This document shows, one piece after another, positions 8,482 through 16,092 of a stretch of 38,420 bases of DNA. Position numbers and translations under genes: made by a program. Origin of the DNA: Streptomyces muensis (GTDB lineage: Bacteria; Actinomycetota; Actinomycetes; Streptomycetales; Streptomycetaceae); the NCBI RefSeq assembly GCF_021474425.1, contig NZ_JAKEIP010000059.1, positions 1 to 38,420 on the forward strand, written 5' to 3'. Under the pieces are notes generated by a model. That model worked only from the letters and a program-made list of their open reading frames with translations, ran no database searches and was not told where the DNA came from. Each line of letters starts with the position of its first letter. Position 1 is the stretch's first letter.

Positions 8482-8856
8482 CTAAGCGGCGGTCTCGAAC
8501 TGGCCCTGGCGTGCTCGGCGCGGTGGCCGGGCACGTAGGCGAGCCGCGGGCGGGGCAGACGGCGGGGAGGGCTGGGGAGTTGGCGGCTTGGAAGCAGAAG
8601 CCGCCGCCCGGTGCTGCTGGGGCGCAAGAGGTCGGGCCTCATGCATACGGATGATCTCCGCGAGGTGCTCGCCGGTGAAGCGGTAGGCGCGGCCTACTCG
8701 CGTGAAGGGGATGAGCCGTCGGCGGGCACGGTCCTTGACCCACCAGGCGGAGCAGCCGAGGACGGCCGCAACCTCGTCGGGGACGTACAGGCGCGGGAGG
8801 GCGGAGTCGGCGTGCGGGGTCGGTGCGGAGGCAGGGGGTATTGCGGGTTGGTGCAA
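8482..8856 (-). CDS. xis: Excisionase-like MerR/HTH_17-type DNA-binding protein
   Basis: This is a 124-residue basic protein. Residues about 22-72 form a winged helix of the excisionase type: LYVPDEVAAVLGCSAWWVKDRARRR, then a wing LIPFTRVGRAYRF and helix TGEHLAEIIRMHE. The C-terminal 50 residues are a Pro/Ala/Arg-rich tail that could hold DNA non-specifically. Directly upstream of int and in the same direction, it is the expected directionality factor favouring excision. The start is TTG 8856 with AGAGGA eight bases ahead; no in-frame ATG or GTG precedes the HTH. The 128 bases between it and the XRE gene hold nothing I recognise. Confidence 0.82.
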   Translation of the reverse strand: MHQPAIPPASAPTPHADSALPRLYVPDEVAAVLGCSAWWVKDRARRRLIPFTRVGRAYRFTGEHLAEIIRMHEARPLAPQQHRAAASASKPPTPQPSPPSAPPAARLRARPPRRARQGQFETAA

Positions 8857-8984
8857 GGGGTGGGTCCTCTTCTGGCGGGCGTGGGTGCGGCAACACCGGC
8901 CTGCCGGTCGATCACTGGGGATGGGATGAGGTGCCCGTGCTGGGGGTTTGCGGACCCAGGACGGGAGTGGGCGGAGGGCGGTGG

Positions 8985-9503
8985 CTATGCCCCGTCCGAA
9001 GTGCCGGGGTCGTCCAGGTGCCGAGTAGGCGGGGGTCCGTACGACTCCAGGAAGTGCTTGGCAGACGCCTCGGCCATGGCGTTGGAGACCATCACGTCTG
9101 CTTCCTCGCGGATGTCGGGGTGTTCGGCGAGGTACGCGTCCAAGGCGTCACGCGCCTGGGCGTAGGCGGCGTTGGCCCGCTGAGTCTCGCGGAACGCGTC
9201 CACGACGACGTCAATGAGCTCCATGGCGCGGGCTTGGGCGGCGAGCTGCGGGGGGCCGACGAGGTTGCGCAGGTCGATGCCGAAGACCTCGGCGAATCCG
9301 ATGGCCTCGTCGAGGTTGATGCGGCGCTTGCCGTTCTCGATGCGCCAGACCGCGGACGGGTTCATCTCGTGGCCGGCCTCGTTCAGGCGGTCGGACAGGG
9401 CATTGGTACTCCAGCCACGCACCTCGCGCTCCAGCTTGATGCGCACCGCGACGTTCGCCTCGCCGCTGAGCAGCACGCCCTGCGGAGTGTCTTCGTCGGG
9501 CAC
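8985..9503 (-). CDS. XRE-family transcriptional regulator
   Basis: This 172-residue protein has an N-terminal Cro/C1-type HTH (about residues 15-75: VAVRIKLEREVRGWSTNALS, then AVWRIENGKRRINLDEAIGFAEVFG). A helical C-terminal region of about 90 residues follows, rich in Ala and Glu and suited to dimerisation. The GTG 9503 start follows GGAAGGGGG; an ATG at 9539 is in frame but would overlap the first operator copy. It is transcribed divergently from the helicase gene, and three copies of a 17-bp inverted repeat fill the promoter region (9531-9605). It probably represses itself and possibly the helicase/mobilisation operon, acting as the element's maintenance switch. The role is inferred from position. 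Confidence 0.85.
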   Translation of the reverse strand: MPDEDTPQGVLLSGEANVAVRIKLEREVRGWSTNALSDRLNEAGHEMNPSAVWRIENGKRRINLDEAIGFAEVFGIDLRNLVGPPQLAAQARAMELIDVVVDAFRETQRANAAYAQARDALDAYLAEHPDIREEADVMVSNAMAEASAKHFLESYGPPPTRHLDDPGTSDGA

Positions 9504-9530
9504 GGCCACCCCCTTCCTCTCGTAGCAAGC

Positions 9531-9605
9531 CGCTGCCAAATGCAGCGACCCCTAAACAGTAGCACGCCTTCTGCGAGATGCAGAACATTTCTGCAATCTG
9601 CAATT
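9531..9605. promoter_or_regulatory. Three-copy operator between XRE regulator and helicase
   Basis: Copy 1 is CGCTGC-CAAAT-GCAGCG (9531-9547). Copy 2 is TTCTGC-GAGAT-GCAGAA (9569-9585). Copy 3 is TTCTGC-AATCT-GCAATT (9589-9605). All share CTGC-N5-GCA with a 5-base spacer. Copies 2 and 3 start 20 bp apart and copies 1 and 2 start 38 bp apart, both near whole helical turns. This fits cooperative binding by the adjacent XRE protein. Confidence 0.6.
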
Positions 9606-9687
9606 CATGTGGCATACTGGTAGCCCCACCTCCAACACCCCCCAAGGAGTCCCCGCGGCCCACCCGACGTAGCACCGCATGCAAAAA

Positions 9688-9709
9688 GCCCCCGGCTGTC
9701 ACCGGGGGC
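9688..9709 (-). terminator. Leftward terminator upstream of the XRE regulator
   Basis: GCCCCCGG (9688-9695) and CCGGGGGC (9702-9709) form an 8-bp stem. Five A residues on the left read as a U-run on the minus strand. It would stop leftward transcripts from the helicase side before they enter the repressor promoter. Confidence 0.6.
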
Positions 9710-9797
9710 CAAGCGCAAACCTCTCAACCGCCATCCCTAGCGATCGACCCGCGAGGCCGGGATTGCCGTCCCGTATGGCCCGCGAGCAGAGGAGCTG

Positions 9798-11333
9798 ATG
9801 CCCAGTATGACCGACGCCCAACCGAATACGCCATCCCACTTCGGATACGGCCAGCCGCCGTCTCCGCACGAGCCCGGGCAGGCTCCGTTCAACCTGGAGG
9901 CCGAGTGCGCGGTGCTCGGTGCCTGCATGCACGACAGCGACGTCATCGACGTCGTACGGTCCGTCCTGGGCGAGGACGCCTTCTACCGGCCCGCGCACGA
10001 GACCATCTGGCGTGCGCTGCTTGGCCAGCACCGCGAGGGCAAGCCGACCGACCCGATCGTCCTGACCGAGCTGCTCCAGCAGCAAGGTGACTTGCAGCGC
10101 GTCGGTGGCCGTCCCTACCTGCACCAACTCGCCGATGCCTCTTACGGCACCGGCAGCGCGGAGCACCACGCGGAGATCATCCGTGAGAAGGCCAACCTCC
10201 GCCGCTTGCTCGCTTCCGCGATACGCACCGTGCAGCGCGCACAGGAGCCGGGTGCCGACCCCGAGGCGATACGCAGCGAGGTGGAAGCGGAGATGCGGGC
10301 CGAGCGCGAGCGGGCACTCGCCTCGGGCCAGGGGCGTCTGAACCGCTTCGCCAAGGACGGGTGGTCCTTCGTCAAGGAGACCGGCGCGGACGCCGAGCCT
10401 TTGTGGGGCACGCGTGAGAAAACTGTCTGGGCGCCGGGCGAGAGCCTGATGATCGTCGGCGCACCCGGGGTCGGAAAGACCACCCTGGCCCACCAGGTCG
10501 TCTTCGCCCGTCTCGGCCTGCAGGAGACGGTCCTGGAGATGCCGGTCGCCCCCAGCAGGCGGGTGCTCTACCTGGCCATGGACCGGCCCCGGCAGATCGC
10601 CAGGGCCATGGATCGCCGCGTCTTCCCCACCGACGAGAAGATCCTGCGCGAGCGTCTCGTGGTCTGGGAGGGCCCGCTGCCCGCCACCCTCGACAAGGAG
10701 CCCGATCTCCTCGCCGACCTCGCCGCCGCTCACCGGGCCGACACGATCGTGATCGACAGCCTCAAGGACGCGGTGAGCACGATGGTCGACGACGGCCTCG
10801 CGGTCGCCTTCCACAACGCCCGCATGCGCGCCCTGCGAGGCGGGGTGGAGATCCTGGAGCTGCACCACCAGCGCAAGGCCACCGCCGACGCCCCGCGCGG
10901 CCAACGTCCCGCTCTGGACCAGGTGTACGGCTCCGCCTGGATCACCGCCGGCGCGGGCAGCGTCCTGTTCATCACCGGCCGGGCAGGCGACCCGGCGGTC
11001 ACCCTGCACCACCTCAAGACGCCCACCGGGGAGATCGGTCCGCTGGACGTCACCCACGACCACGTGCGCGGCACCACCACGCTCGACCCCAGCAAGGACC
11101 CCGCCGTCCTGCTGCGCAACTCCCCAGGCGGCCTGACCGCCCGCGACCTGGCGGCCGTACTGTTCGGCAGCAGCGACCCCGAACGCGGCGACCTGGAAAA
11201 GGCGCGGCGCCGCCTGCAAAGCCTCGTCGCCAGCGGCCTGGCGACCAAGGTCGACGGCACCGCCGGAGGAGCCGGAGGCGGACAGCAGACCCGCTACTAC
11301 GCCTCCGCACGCCACCTCACGGCCGTTGGCTGA
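9798..11333 (+). CDS. DnaB-like replicative helicase / RecA-fold ATPase of the element
   Basis: This 511-residue protein has a DnaB N-terminal-type helical domain at about 30-140 (FNLEAECAVLGACMHD, the inteinless DnaB signature region). A linker helix follows, then a RecA-like ATPase with Walker A GAPGVGKTT at 221-229 and Walker B TIVIDS at 316-321. A C-terminal winged helix (about 440-511: GGLTARDLAAVLFG, RRRLQSLVASGLATKV) could bind origin DNA. Actinobacterial elements often encode such a protein for replication of the excised circle; that role is inferred. It is the first rightward gene after the operator region. The iteron-like DNA that follows could be its origin. ATG 9798 was used; the ATG at 9807 is also possible. 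Confidence 0.82.
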   Translation: MPSMTDAQPNTPSHFGYGQPPSPHEPGQAPFNLEAECAVLGACMHDSDVIDVVRSVLGEDAFYRPAHETIWRALLGQHREGKPTDPIVLTELLQQQGDLQRVGGRPYLHQLADASYGTGSAEHHAEIIREKANLRRLLASAIRTVQRAQEPGADPEAIRSEVEAEMRAERERALASGQGRLNRFAKDGWSFVKETGADAEPLWGTREKTVWAPGESLMIVGAPGVGKTTLAHQVVFARLGLQETVLEMPVAPSRRVLYLAMDRPRQIARAMDRRVFPTDEKILRERLVVWEGPLPATLDKEPDLLADLAAAHRADTIVIDSLKDAVSTMVDDGLAVAFHNARMRALRGGVEILELHHQRKATADAPRGQRPALDQVYGSAWITAGAGSVLFITGRAGDPAVTLHHLKTPTGEIGPLDVTHDHVRGTTTLDPSKDPAVLLRNSPGGLTARDLAAVLFGSSDPERGDLEKARRRLQSLVASGLATKVDGTAGGAGGGQQTRYYASARHLTAVG

Positions 11334-11356
11334 CGCCCCAGCGGCAGCGCCTGGAC

Positions 11357-11548
11357 GCGATCACGCGACCGTCCACGCGGCCTTCGCGTACAGGCCCCGC
11401 CGTGAACCGCTCACGGCGTCCACGCTCACCGCAAAACCGCAGGTCAAGCGATCACGCGAGCGTCCACGCCGTACACGCGCCGGAGCGATCACGCGCGGGG
11501 CCCCCTTTAGAAGGGGGCCCGCGTGAACGCCCCCTCCGTGAACGCCCC
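11357..11548. repeat. Iteron-like repeats and perfect palindrome, candidate replication origin
   Basis: The 383-base gap 11334-11716 has no convincing gene. A 22-bp unit beginning GCGATCACGCGA and ending GTCCACGC occurs at 11357-11378 and 11448-11469 with one mismatch. The first 11 bases of the unit recur at 11485-11495, and a diverged copy lies around 11409-11425. GGGCCCCCTT-TAG-AAGGGGGCCC at 11498-11520 is a perfect 10-bp inverted repeat. CGTGAACGCCCC is then repeated at 11522-11533 and 11537-11548. Iterons beside a helicase gene suggest an origin; this is inference. Confidence 0.5.
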
Positions 11549-11716
11549 TCACTCCTGCGCCACAAGCCCCACTTCTCCCTGCCCCTGGAGCCCTTCGCCT
11601 TGCACTTCTCCACCCCCGATACCCCGCGCCACGACTCGCAGCAGCCGGCCCGCCCACGCCAGCGCCGCCTCGCTCGCCTCCGCCGTCGGGCACTCGCACC
11701 CACTGGGGGCCGTCAC

Positions 11717-12694
11717 GTGAAACACAAGGGGCGTGCCACCCTCGTCCTCGGCCTGGTGGCGGTCGTCCTGATGGCCTTCCGGGTCTCGTGGAACGCGCTG
11801 TCCGATGTGGCCCGCGCCATCGGCGCCGACTCCACCGCCGCCCTGCTCTACCCGATCGTCGTCGACGGGCTCATGGCCCTCGCACTGATCGCCACACTCG
11901 TGCTGACCGGTAACGACCGGAAGTTCGCGCTGCGCGTCCTGGCGACCTACACGATCGCCAGCCTCCTGCTGAACTACGTGCACGGCCTCGTCCCGGCCCT
12001 GCACACCACGTCGGTCCGGTGGGGCCAACTGGTCGGCTGGGACCCTGCGAACTGGGCTCTTGTGCTGCTGGCGACCTCGCTCCCGGTTGGGTCGATCTAC
12101 TTCGGGTCGGACCTCGTGGCGAAGGTGCTGCACCACAACCCCGAGTCGGCTGACTCTGCCCAAGCCACCTCTGCCCAGTCGGTCAGCCAGCAGACCGCAC
12201 GGTCGATGTCTGACCAGGCTGAATCGGCCCCCGAGCAGCCGACCGAGTCGACTCCCGTGGCGGTCGCCGCAGCGCCCGCGACGAGGCCGCCCGAGGCCGA
12301 CGAGTCGGCCCCCGCTGCCCGACCGCCCCGGTCGACCGCCGTGGTGGAGTCGACCGGAGCCGGCCCGCGTCGGGCGACCGGTCGGGTCCGCGCCGCCGCC
12401 AAGTCGACCGCCGACCGCACGCCCACCCGCACCGACGCCGAAGTCCTCGACGAGGCCCGACTTCTGACCGCCGACTGGAGCGACGACCGGCTGAGTGCCG
12501 AGCGTCTGCGCAGCGAACTACGGATCGGCCAGAAACGTGCCCGCGCCCTGCGCGACCAGCTGCAGGCCGAACGCACCAGCCAGGCCGAGCCTGTCACGCA
12601 CGACGGCTTCGAGGGGGAGCACCTCGACGGACTCGACGAAGCCGCCTCCCAGCGGCAGAGGGAACTCGACACCGTCCCCGTCGGCACCACCTGA
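11717..12694 (+). CDS. DUF2637 membrane protein (Spd-like)
   Basis: This 325-residue protein has four predicted membrane segments in its first 140 residues: TLVLGLVAVVLMAFRVSW, AALLYPIVVDGLMALALIATLVL, LATYTIASLLLNYVHGL and NWALVLLATSLPVGSIYFG (parts shown). This is the layout of the DUF2637 family, common on Streptomyces plasmids and integrative elements next to replication or transfer genes. The family is often likened to spread proteins that help plasmid movement between mycelial compartments. A long Ala/Ser/Pro/Thr-rich linker follows (about 145-245). A C-terminal helical HTH-like region contains SAERLRSELRIGQKRARALRDQL. The GTG at 11717 was chosen because the preceding codons look non-coding and GGGGG lies seven bases ahead. 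Confidence 0.85.
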   Translation: MKHKGRATLVLGLVAVVLMAFRVSWNALSDVARAIGADSTAALLYPIVVDGLMALALIATLVLTGNDRKFALRVLATYTIASLLLNYVHGLVPALHTTSVRWGQLVGWDPANWALVLLATSLPVGSIYFGSDLVAKVLHHNPESADSAQATSAQSVSQQTARSMSDQAESAPEQPTESTPVAVAAAPATRPPEADESAPAARPPRSTAVVESTGAGPRRATGRVRAAAKSTADRTPTRTDAEVLDEARLLTADWSDDRLSAERLRSELRIGQKRARALRDQLQAERTSQAEPVTHDGFEGEHLDGLDEAASQRQRELDTVPVGTT

Positions 12695-12733
12695 CCCCCG
12701 CAAACGCACCGATCACCCCCCTCCCCGGCTCAC

Positions 12734-12766
12734 CCCGTGCTCCGTGCAGACAGCACGGAGCACGGG
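12734..12766. terminator. Perfect 14-bp inverted repeat, terminator or attenuator
   Basis: CCCGTGCTCCGTGC (12734-12747) pairs with GCACGGAGCACGGG (12753-12766) around a 5-base loop. It lies 40 bases after the DUF2637 stop and 30 bases before the next ATG. No T-run follows. It could separate the DUF2637 gene from the mobilisation genes or protect an mRNA 3' end. Confidence 0.5.
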
Positions 12767-12796
12767 CACCGCTCACATCTGAAAGGCCCTTCTGCC

Positions 12797-13243
12797 ATGC
12801 CCCGCTCGACCACGCCCGCCTGGGACTGCCACGACTGGTCCTGCCCCATCTGCACCGCGCCTGAGCGCGACGAGATGACCCTGCTGCGCTGCGCCATCCT
12901 CACTCTGCTGGAACACGGACGGTGGATGGCCCAGGACGAGATCTCCCTTCCCGACATCCTCTCTGCCGGAGGCCACTACCTGAGCCAACTCAGGATCGGC
13001 CCCCTGGGCCAGATCGATGACGACACCCCGGTGCTCGCCATCGAGCAGTGGGCTTGGCTCGATGCCGAGCTGCGCCTGGTTGTCGCTCGCGCCGCCGGAC
13101 TGGATGCCGTCAGCACCCTCGACCCGCGCATCGACGGAGTCCTGGCCTCCGCGGCTCGCCTCCCGGAGCGGCGCCTGGTGGATCTGCTCGACCTCGCAGC
13201 CGAGCAGTTCGCCGAGCTCAGCACGCAACCGCGCGCCGCCTGA
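12797..13243 (+). CDS. Small unknown protein upstream of mobC
   Basis: This 148-residue soluble protein is of unrecognised family. The first 25 residues contain WDCHDWSCPICTAPE, with three cysteines and a histidine that could hold a metal ion. The rest is mainly helical with regularly placed Leu residues (EMTLLRCAILTLLEHGRWM, then LVDLLDLAAEQFAELS). The ATG at 12797 has GAAAGG about 12 bases upstream. It lies between the DUF2637 gene and mobC, in the same direction, and so belongs to the mobilisation/maintenance operon. An accessory relaxosome role would be guesswork. Confidence 0.72.
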   Translation: MPRSTTPAWDCHDWSCPICTAPERDEMTLLRCAILTLLEHGRWMAQDEISLPDILSAGGHYLSQLRIGPLGQIDDDTPVLAIEQWAWLDAELRLVVARAAGLDAVSTLDPRIDGVLASAARLPERRLVDLLDLAAEQFAELSTQPRAA

Positions 13244-13281
13244 ATCCACCACCCGCAATCCCGACACAAGGACATCTCGTC

Positions 13282-13884
13282 GTGCGCGACCAGTACCCCG
13301 AACTCCCCATCCCCCAAGAGCAGATGGTCACCACTCCCTTCACACGCGCAGCAAGTTGTCGGATAAGGAGTCCTTATCCGCCCCCCGCCCTGGAGGGTGC
13401 GGAGGCGCCCGGCGCAGGGGCGCCGGGGTCGGCCGGCCCGGGGGAGCCGACCGAGGGAGGGGGTACTGAGCTGTCGTCGAGCGTGCCGCAGCAGTCTGCG
13501 CCGCGTCGCCGTCTGCGTGACAAGCAGCTGCGCGAGCATCGTGTCCATCCCCGCTACAACGACGACGAGATCACTCTCGTGAAGAACGCCGCCGCCCTGA
13601 GCCGCATGAAGCCCGGCGGCTACGTCGCCGAGTGCGCGCTCGCCGCCGCCCGTGCCGAGGACCCCACCGCAGCCGTCGCCGACTACCGCGCCATGGTGCA
13701 GACCCTGATGGCCGCCAACCGGCAGCTCGGCGGCATCGGCAACAACCTCAACCAGCTCACGTGGCACCTCAACAAGGAGGGCGCCTGGCCCCATCCCGAC
13801 ACCGTCCAACGGCTCCTGGACCTCGTCGAGGCGTCCATCGCCGCGGTGGACACCGCCGTCGCCCAGATCACAGAGGGGCGGTGA
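13282..13884 (+). CDS. mobC: MobC-like relaxosome accessory protein
   Basis: This 200-residue protein has a low-complexity N-terminal third (Pro/Gly/Glu-rich). A basic region (RRRLRDKQLREHRVHPRY) follows, then a ribbon-helix-helix-like strand DDEITLVKNAAALSRMKPGG. The MobC signature helix comes next, ANRQLGGIGNNLNQLTWHLN, at about residues 152-171. MobC proteins bind the transfer origin and help the relaxase open DNA. Stop and next start are four bases apart, so it is coupled to the relaxase gene. GTG 13282 has AAGGAC upstream. However, the N-terminal segment contains a perfect palindrome (13360-13380) and looks poorly conserved, so GTG 13483 may be the true start, leaving 13282-13482 non-coding. 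Confidence 0.82.
   Translation: MRDQYPELPIPQEQMVTTPFTRAASCRIRSPYPPPALEGAEAPGAGAPGSAGPGEPTEGGGTELSSSVPQQSAPRRRLRDKQLREHRVHPRYNDDEITLVKNAAALSRMKPGGYVAECALAAARAEDPTAAVADYRAMVQTLMAANRQLGGIGNNLNQLTWHLNKEGAWPHPDTVQRLLDLVEASIAAVDTAVAQITEGR
13360..13380. repeat. Perfect palindrome, candidate oriT
   Basis: CGGATAAGGA (13360-13369) is inverted as TCCTTATCCG (13371-13380) with one base between. TTATCCGCCCCCCGCCC follows, which loosely resembles the YATCCTG-type nick region of MOBP relaxases. It lies immediately upstream of or within the start of mobC, where transfer origins are usually found. Assignment as oriT is inference. Confidence 0.4.
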
Positions 13885-13888
13885 ACCC

Positions 13889-15565
13889 TTGATCCCGAAG
13901 ATCATCCTCGGCAAGGGGCCCCAGGCCACGCGCCGTACGATCGGCTACCTCTTCGGCAAGGGCCGGGCCAAAGAGCACGTCGACCCGCACCTGGTGGCCT
14001 CCTGGAACGACTTCGCCCCCGACCCCGGCCGCAGCCCCCACCGCGACCCCAAGGAGGTGGAGGCCCAGCTCGCCGCGCAGCTCGACCAGCCCGTGAGGAT
14101 GCTGGGCGACAAAGCACCCAGGTACACCGTGTGGCACTGCCCTGTGCGTGCCGCACCCGAAGACCCGATCCTCACCGACACCCAGTGGGCGGACATCGCC
14201 CGCCGGATCGTGGCCGTCGCCGGCATCGCCCCCGAAGGCGACGCCGAAGCCTGCCGCTGGGTGGCCGTCCGCCACGCCGACGACCACATCCACATCGCCG
14301 CCACCCTCGTCCGCCAGGACGGCCGGCGCCCCCAGCGCGACTACGACCAGCGCGCCGTCCAGCGCGAAGCCCGCCAGATCGAAGTCGACTACGGGCTCAG
14401 GCGGCTGAAGCCGGGCGACGGCACCGCCGCCAAGCGCCCCACCAGCAAAGAGCACTTCAAGGCCAAGCGCCTGGGTCAGGAAGCGGCAACCCGCGATGTA
14501 CTGCGCCTGCGGGTCCGCCGCGCCGTCGCCGCAGCAGCGAACGAGGCCGAGTTCTTCGCCCTGCTGGAGGCCACCGGCGTGACCGTGCGCCTCAAGCACG
14601 GCCCCTCCGGCGACGCGCTCGGCTGCAACTTCGCCCTGCCCGGCGACACCAACAACAAGGGCGAGCCCGTGTTCTACGCGGGCTCCACCCTCGCCCCCGA
14701 CCTCTCCCTCCCCCAGATTCGCCGACGCCTGGCTACCACCAGCCCCGAACCGGTCGCCGTCCGGCCGGGCAACCCCTGGCACCAGGCCACCGCCGCCACC
14801 GAGCGCATCCCCCACCACCTCACTCACAGCGACGACTCCACGGCCCAAGGACAGCTGGTCGCGCTCGGCGCCGCACTGGACCTCCTGCCCATCACCGCAC
14901 CAGCCGCGCTCAAGGCCGAACTCGAACAGGCCGCCGCCGTCTTCGAGCGCGCTACCCGCTCCCGCATCGCCGCCGACCTGGACAGCACCCGCGTCCTCCG
15001 CCGCAGCGTCCAGGCGATCTGGAAGGACCCCACATGGCACAGGGACGGTGCCGGGCTGGCGATGCTGCTGGACGTCGCGCTGACCGCGGTCGCCTACGCG
15101 ATGCACTGGCACCGCACCCGTCAGCACGCCCAACAGGAGGCAGCAGCGGAACAAGCCCTCGTCCACCTGCAGTCCGCGTACGCGCAGGTCGCCGGGCCGG
15201 TACTCACGGACCTCGCACGCCGCTCCCCCGGCCTCCAGACCAAGCGACGCTTCGCCCAGCGCCTCCAACAGGCGGTACCGGAACACGCCGAGCGCATCCT
15301 CAACGACCCTGCCTGGGACGCACTCGCCACCGTGCTCGCCGAGGCAGAAGCAGCAGGACACAACCCGGCCACCGTCCTCGACCAGGCGCTCGGCCAGCGC
15401 ACTCTGGACGACGCCCACAGCCCCGCCCGCGCCCTGACCTGGCGCATCCGCCGCCTCGGCGAACGCCACGCACCCGGCCCACGAGCCCAGGCAGCCAACG
15501 CTAGCCACGCCTCAGCGCACCCCACCGCACCACGCCCGCAGGAACCCCAGACGCGGCGGCGCTGA
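13889..15565 (+). CDS. Relaxase / mobilisation nuclease (VirD2/MobA type)
   Basis: This 558-residue protein would nick the transfer origin and stay covalently attached to the 5' end during conjugation. The N-terminal domain starts MIPKIILGKG. It has a candidate catalytic tyrosine at Y20 (IGYLFGKGR) and the metal-binding triad HADDHIH at residues 129-135 (H129, H133, H135), as in MOB relaxases. The C-terminal 300 residues are helical, Ala/Arg-rich and unlike a primase or helicase. Near residue 395 there is a hydrophobic stretch (GLAMLLDVALTAVAYAMHW) that could be a membrane or packing helix. The start is TTG 13889 with GAGGGG upstream, four bases after mobC. No coupling protein gene is present, so transfer would need a helper. 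Confidence 0.9.
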   Translation: MIPKIILGKGPQATRRTIGYLFGKGRAKEHVDPHLVASWNDFAPDPGRSPHRDPKEVEAQLAAQLDQPVRMLGDKAPRYTVWHCPVRAAPEDPILTDTQWADIARRIVAVAGIAPEGDAEACRWVAVRHADDHIHIAATLVRQDGRRPQRDYDQRAVQREARQIEVDYGLRRLKPGDGTAAKRPTSKEHFKAKRLGQEAATRDVLRLRVRRAVAAAANEAEFFALLEATGVTVRLKHGPSGDALGCNFALPGDTNNKGEPVFYAGSTLAPDLSLPQIRRRLATTSPEPVAVRPGNPWHQATAATERIPHHLTHSDDSTAQGQLVALGAALDLLPITAPAALKAELEQAAAVFERATRSRIAADLDSTRVLRRSVQAIWKDPTWHRDGAGLAMLLDVALTAVAYAMHWHRTRQHAQQEAAAEQALVHLQSAYAQVAGPVLTDLARRSPGLQTKRRFAQRLQQAVPEHAERILNDPAWDALATVLAEAEAAGHNPATVLDQALGQRTLDDAHSPARALTWRIRRLGERHAPGPRAQAANASHASAHPTAPRPQEPQTRRR

Positions 15566-15631
15566 TCACCCCTGCGCCCGGCCGCCACCTTCACCGACAC
15601 CGATCACACGACACCACACAAGGAACCTCCC

Positions 15632-16024
15632 ATGCCCCAGCCCTCTGTCCGCCCCGACGTCGTCGTCCTCCTCACCAAAGTGGACAGCACGCCCCGCGAT
15701 GACCGCTCGCGCCTGTATCGCCACGACGGGACCGTGTTCACCGACGCCGAGCACGACCTGATCCGCACCTGCACCCCGGAAGAGATAGACGCCGCGAACG
15801 AGCAGAGGTGGCTTGAGAACGAGTGGGCACGTGAAACCCACGAGATAGAGAAGGCCCTCGTGGACCTGGTCACGAAGTACATCGATCAACTCCCCGACGG
15901 CTCCCTGTGCAGCAACATCTACGCCACCATGACCGACGAGGACTACGCGGAATGCGAGCGCCTGGCGAAGATCGTCGCCGCACGACGAGGCATCGAATTC
16001 CCCACCGAGCGCGAAGACAGCTGA
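15632..16024 (+). CDS. Small acidic unknown protein downstream of relaxase
   Basis: This 130-residue acidic, soluble protein is of unrecognised family. A short beta-rich N-terminus (PDVVVLLTKVDS, RLYRHDGTVFT) leads to long charged helices (EHDLIRTCTPEEIDAANEQRWLE in part, then EIEKALVDLVTKYIDQL). The ATG at 15632 has AAGGAAC eight bases ahead. It is the last gene of the rightward helicase-mobilisation series and is closed by the strong terminator at 16038-16066. Nothing in the sequence shows its job. Confidence 0.72.
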   Translation: MPQPSVRPDVVVLLTKVDSTPRDDRSRLYRHDGTVFTDAEHDLIRTCTPEEIDAANEQRWLENEWARETHEIEKALVDLVTKYIDQLPDGSLCSNIYATMTDEDYAECERLAKIVAARRGIEFPTEREDS

Positions 16025-16037
16025 CCGTACGCACACC

Positions 16038-16066
16038 AACGGCGGCCCACTGGGTGGGCCGCCGTT
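16038..16066. terminator. Strong bidirectional terminator
   Basis: AACGGCGGCCCAC (16038-16050) pairs perfectly with GTGGGCCGCCGTT (16054-16066) around TGG. It separates the rightward mobilisation operon from the leftward lipoprotein gene. Confidence 0.8.
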
Positions 16067-16092
16067 GCGGCAGGGCTGAAGCGGCTGCCGAT

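Noticed and set aside
9699..11315. 538-codon open frame on the minus strand opposite the helicase
   Set aside because: It mirrors the helicase gene in high-GC DNA; the plus strand has clear ATPase motifs, and the minus product is Gly/Ala/Val-rich with no motif.
13868..15508. 546-codon minus-strand open frame opposite the relaxase
   Set aside because: It is a shadow of the relaxase gene, whose HADDHIH motif is on the plus strand.
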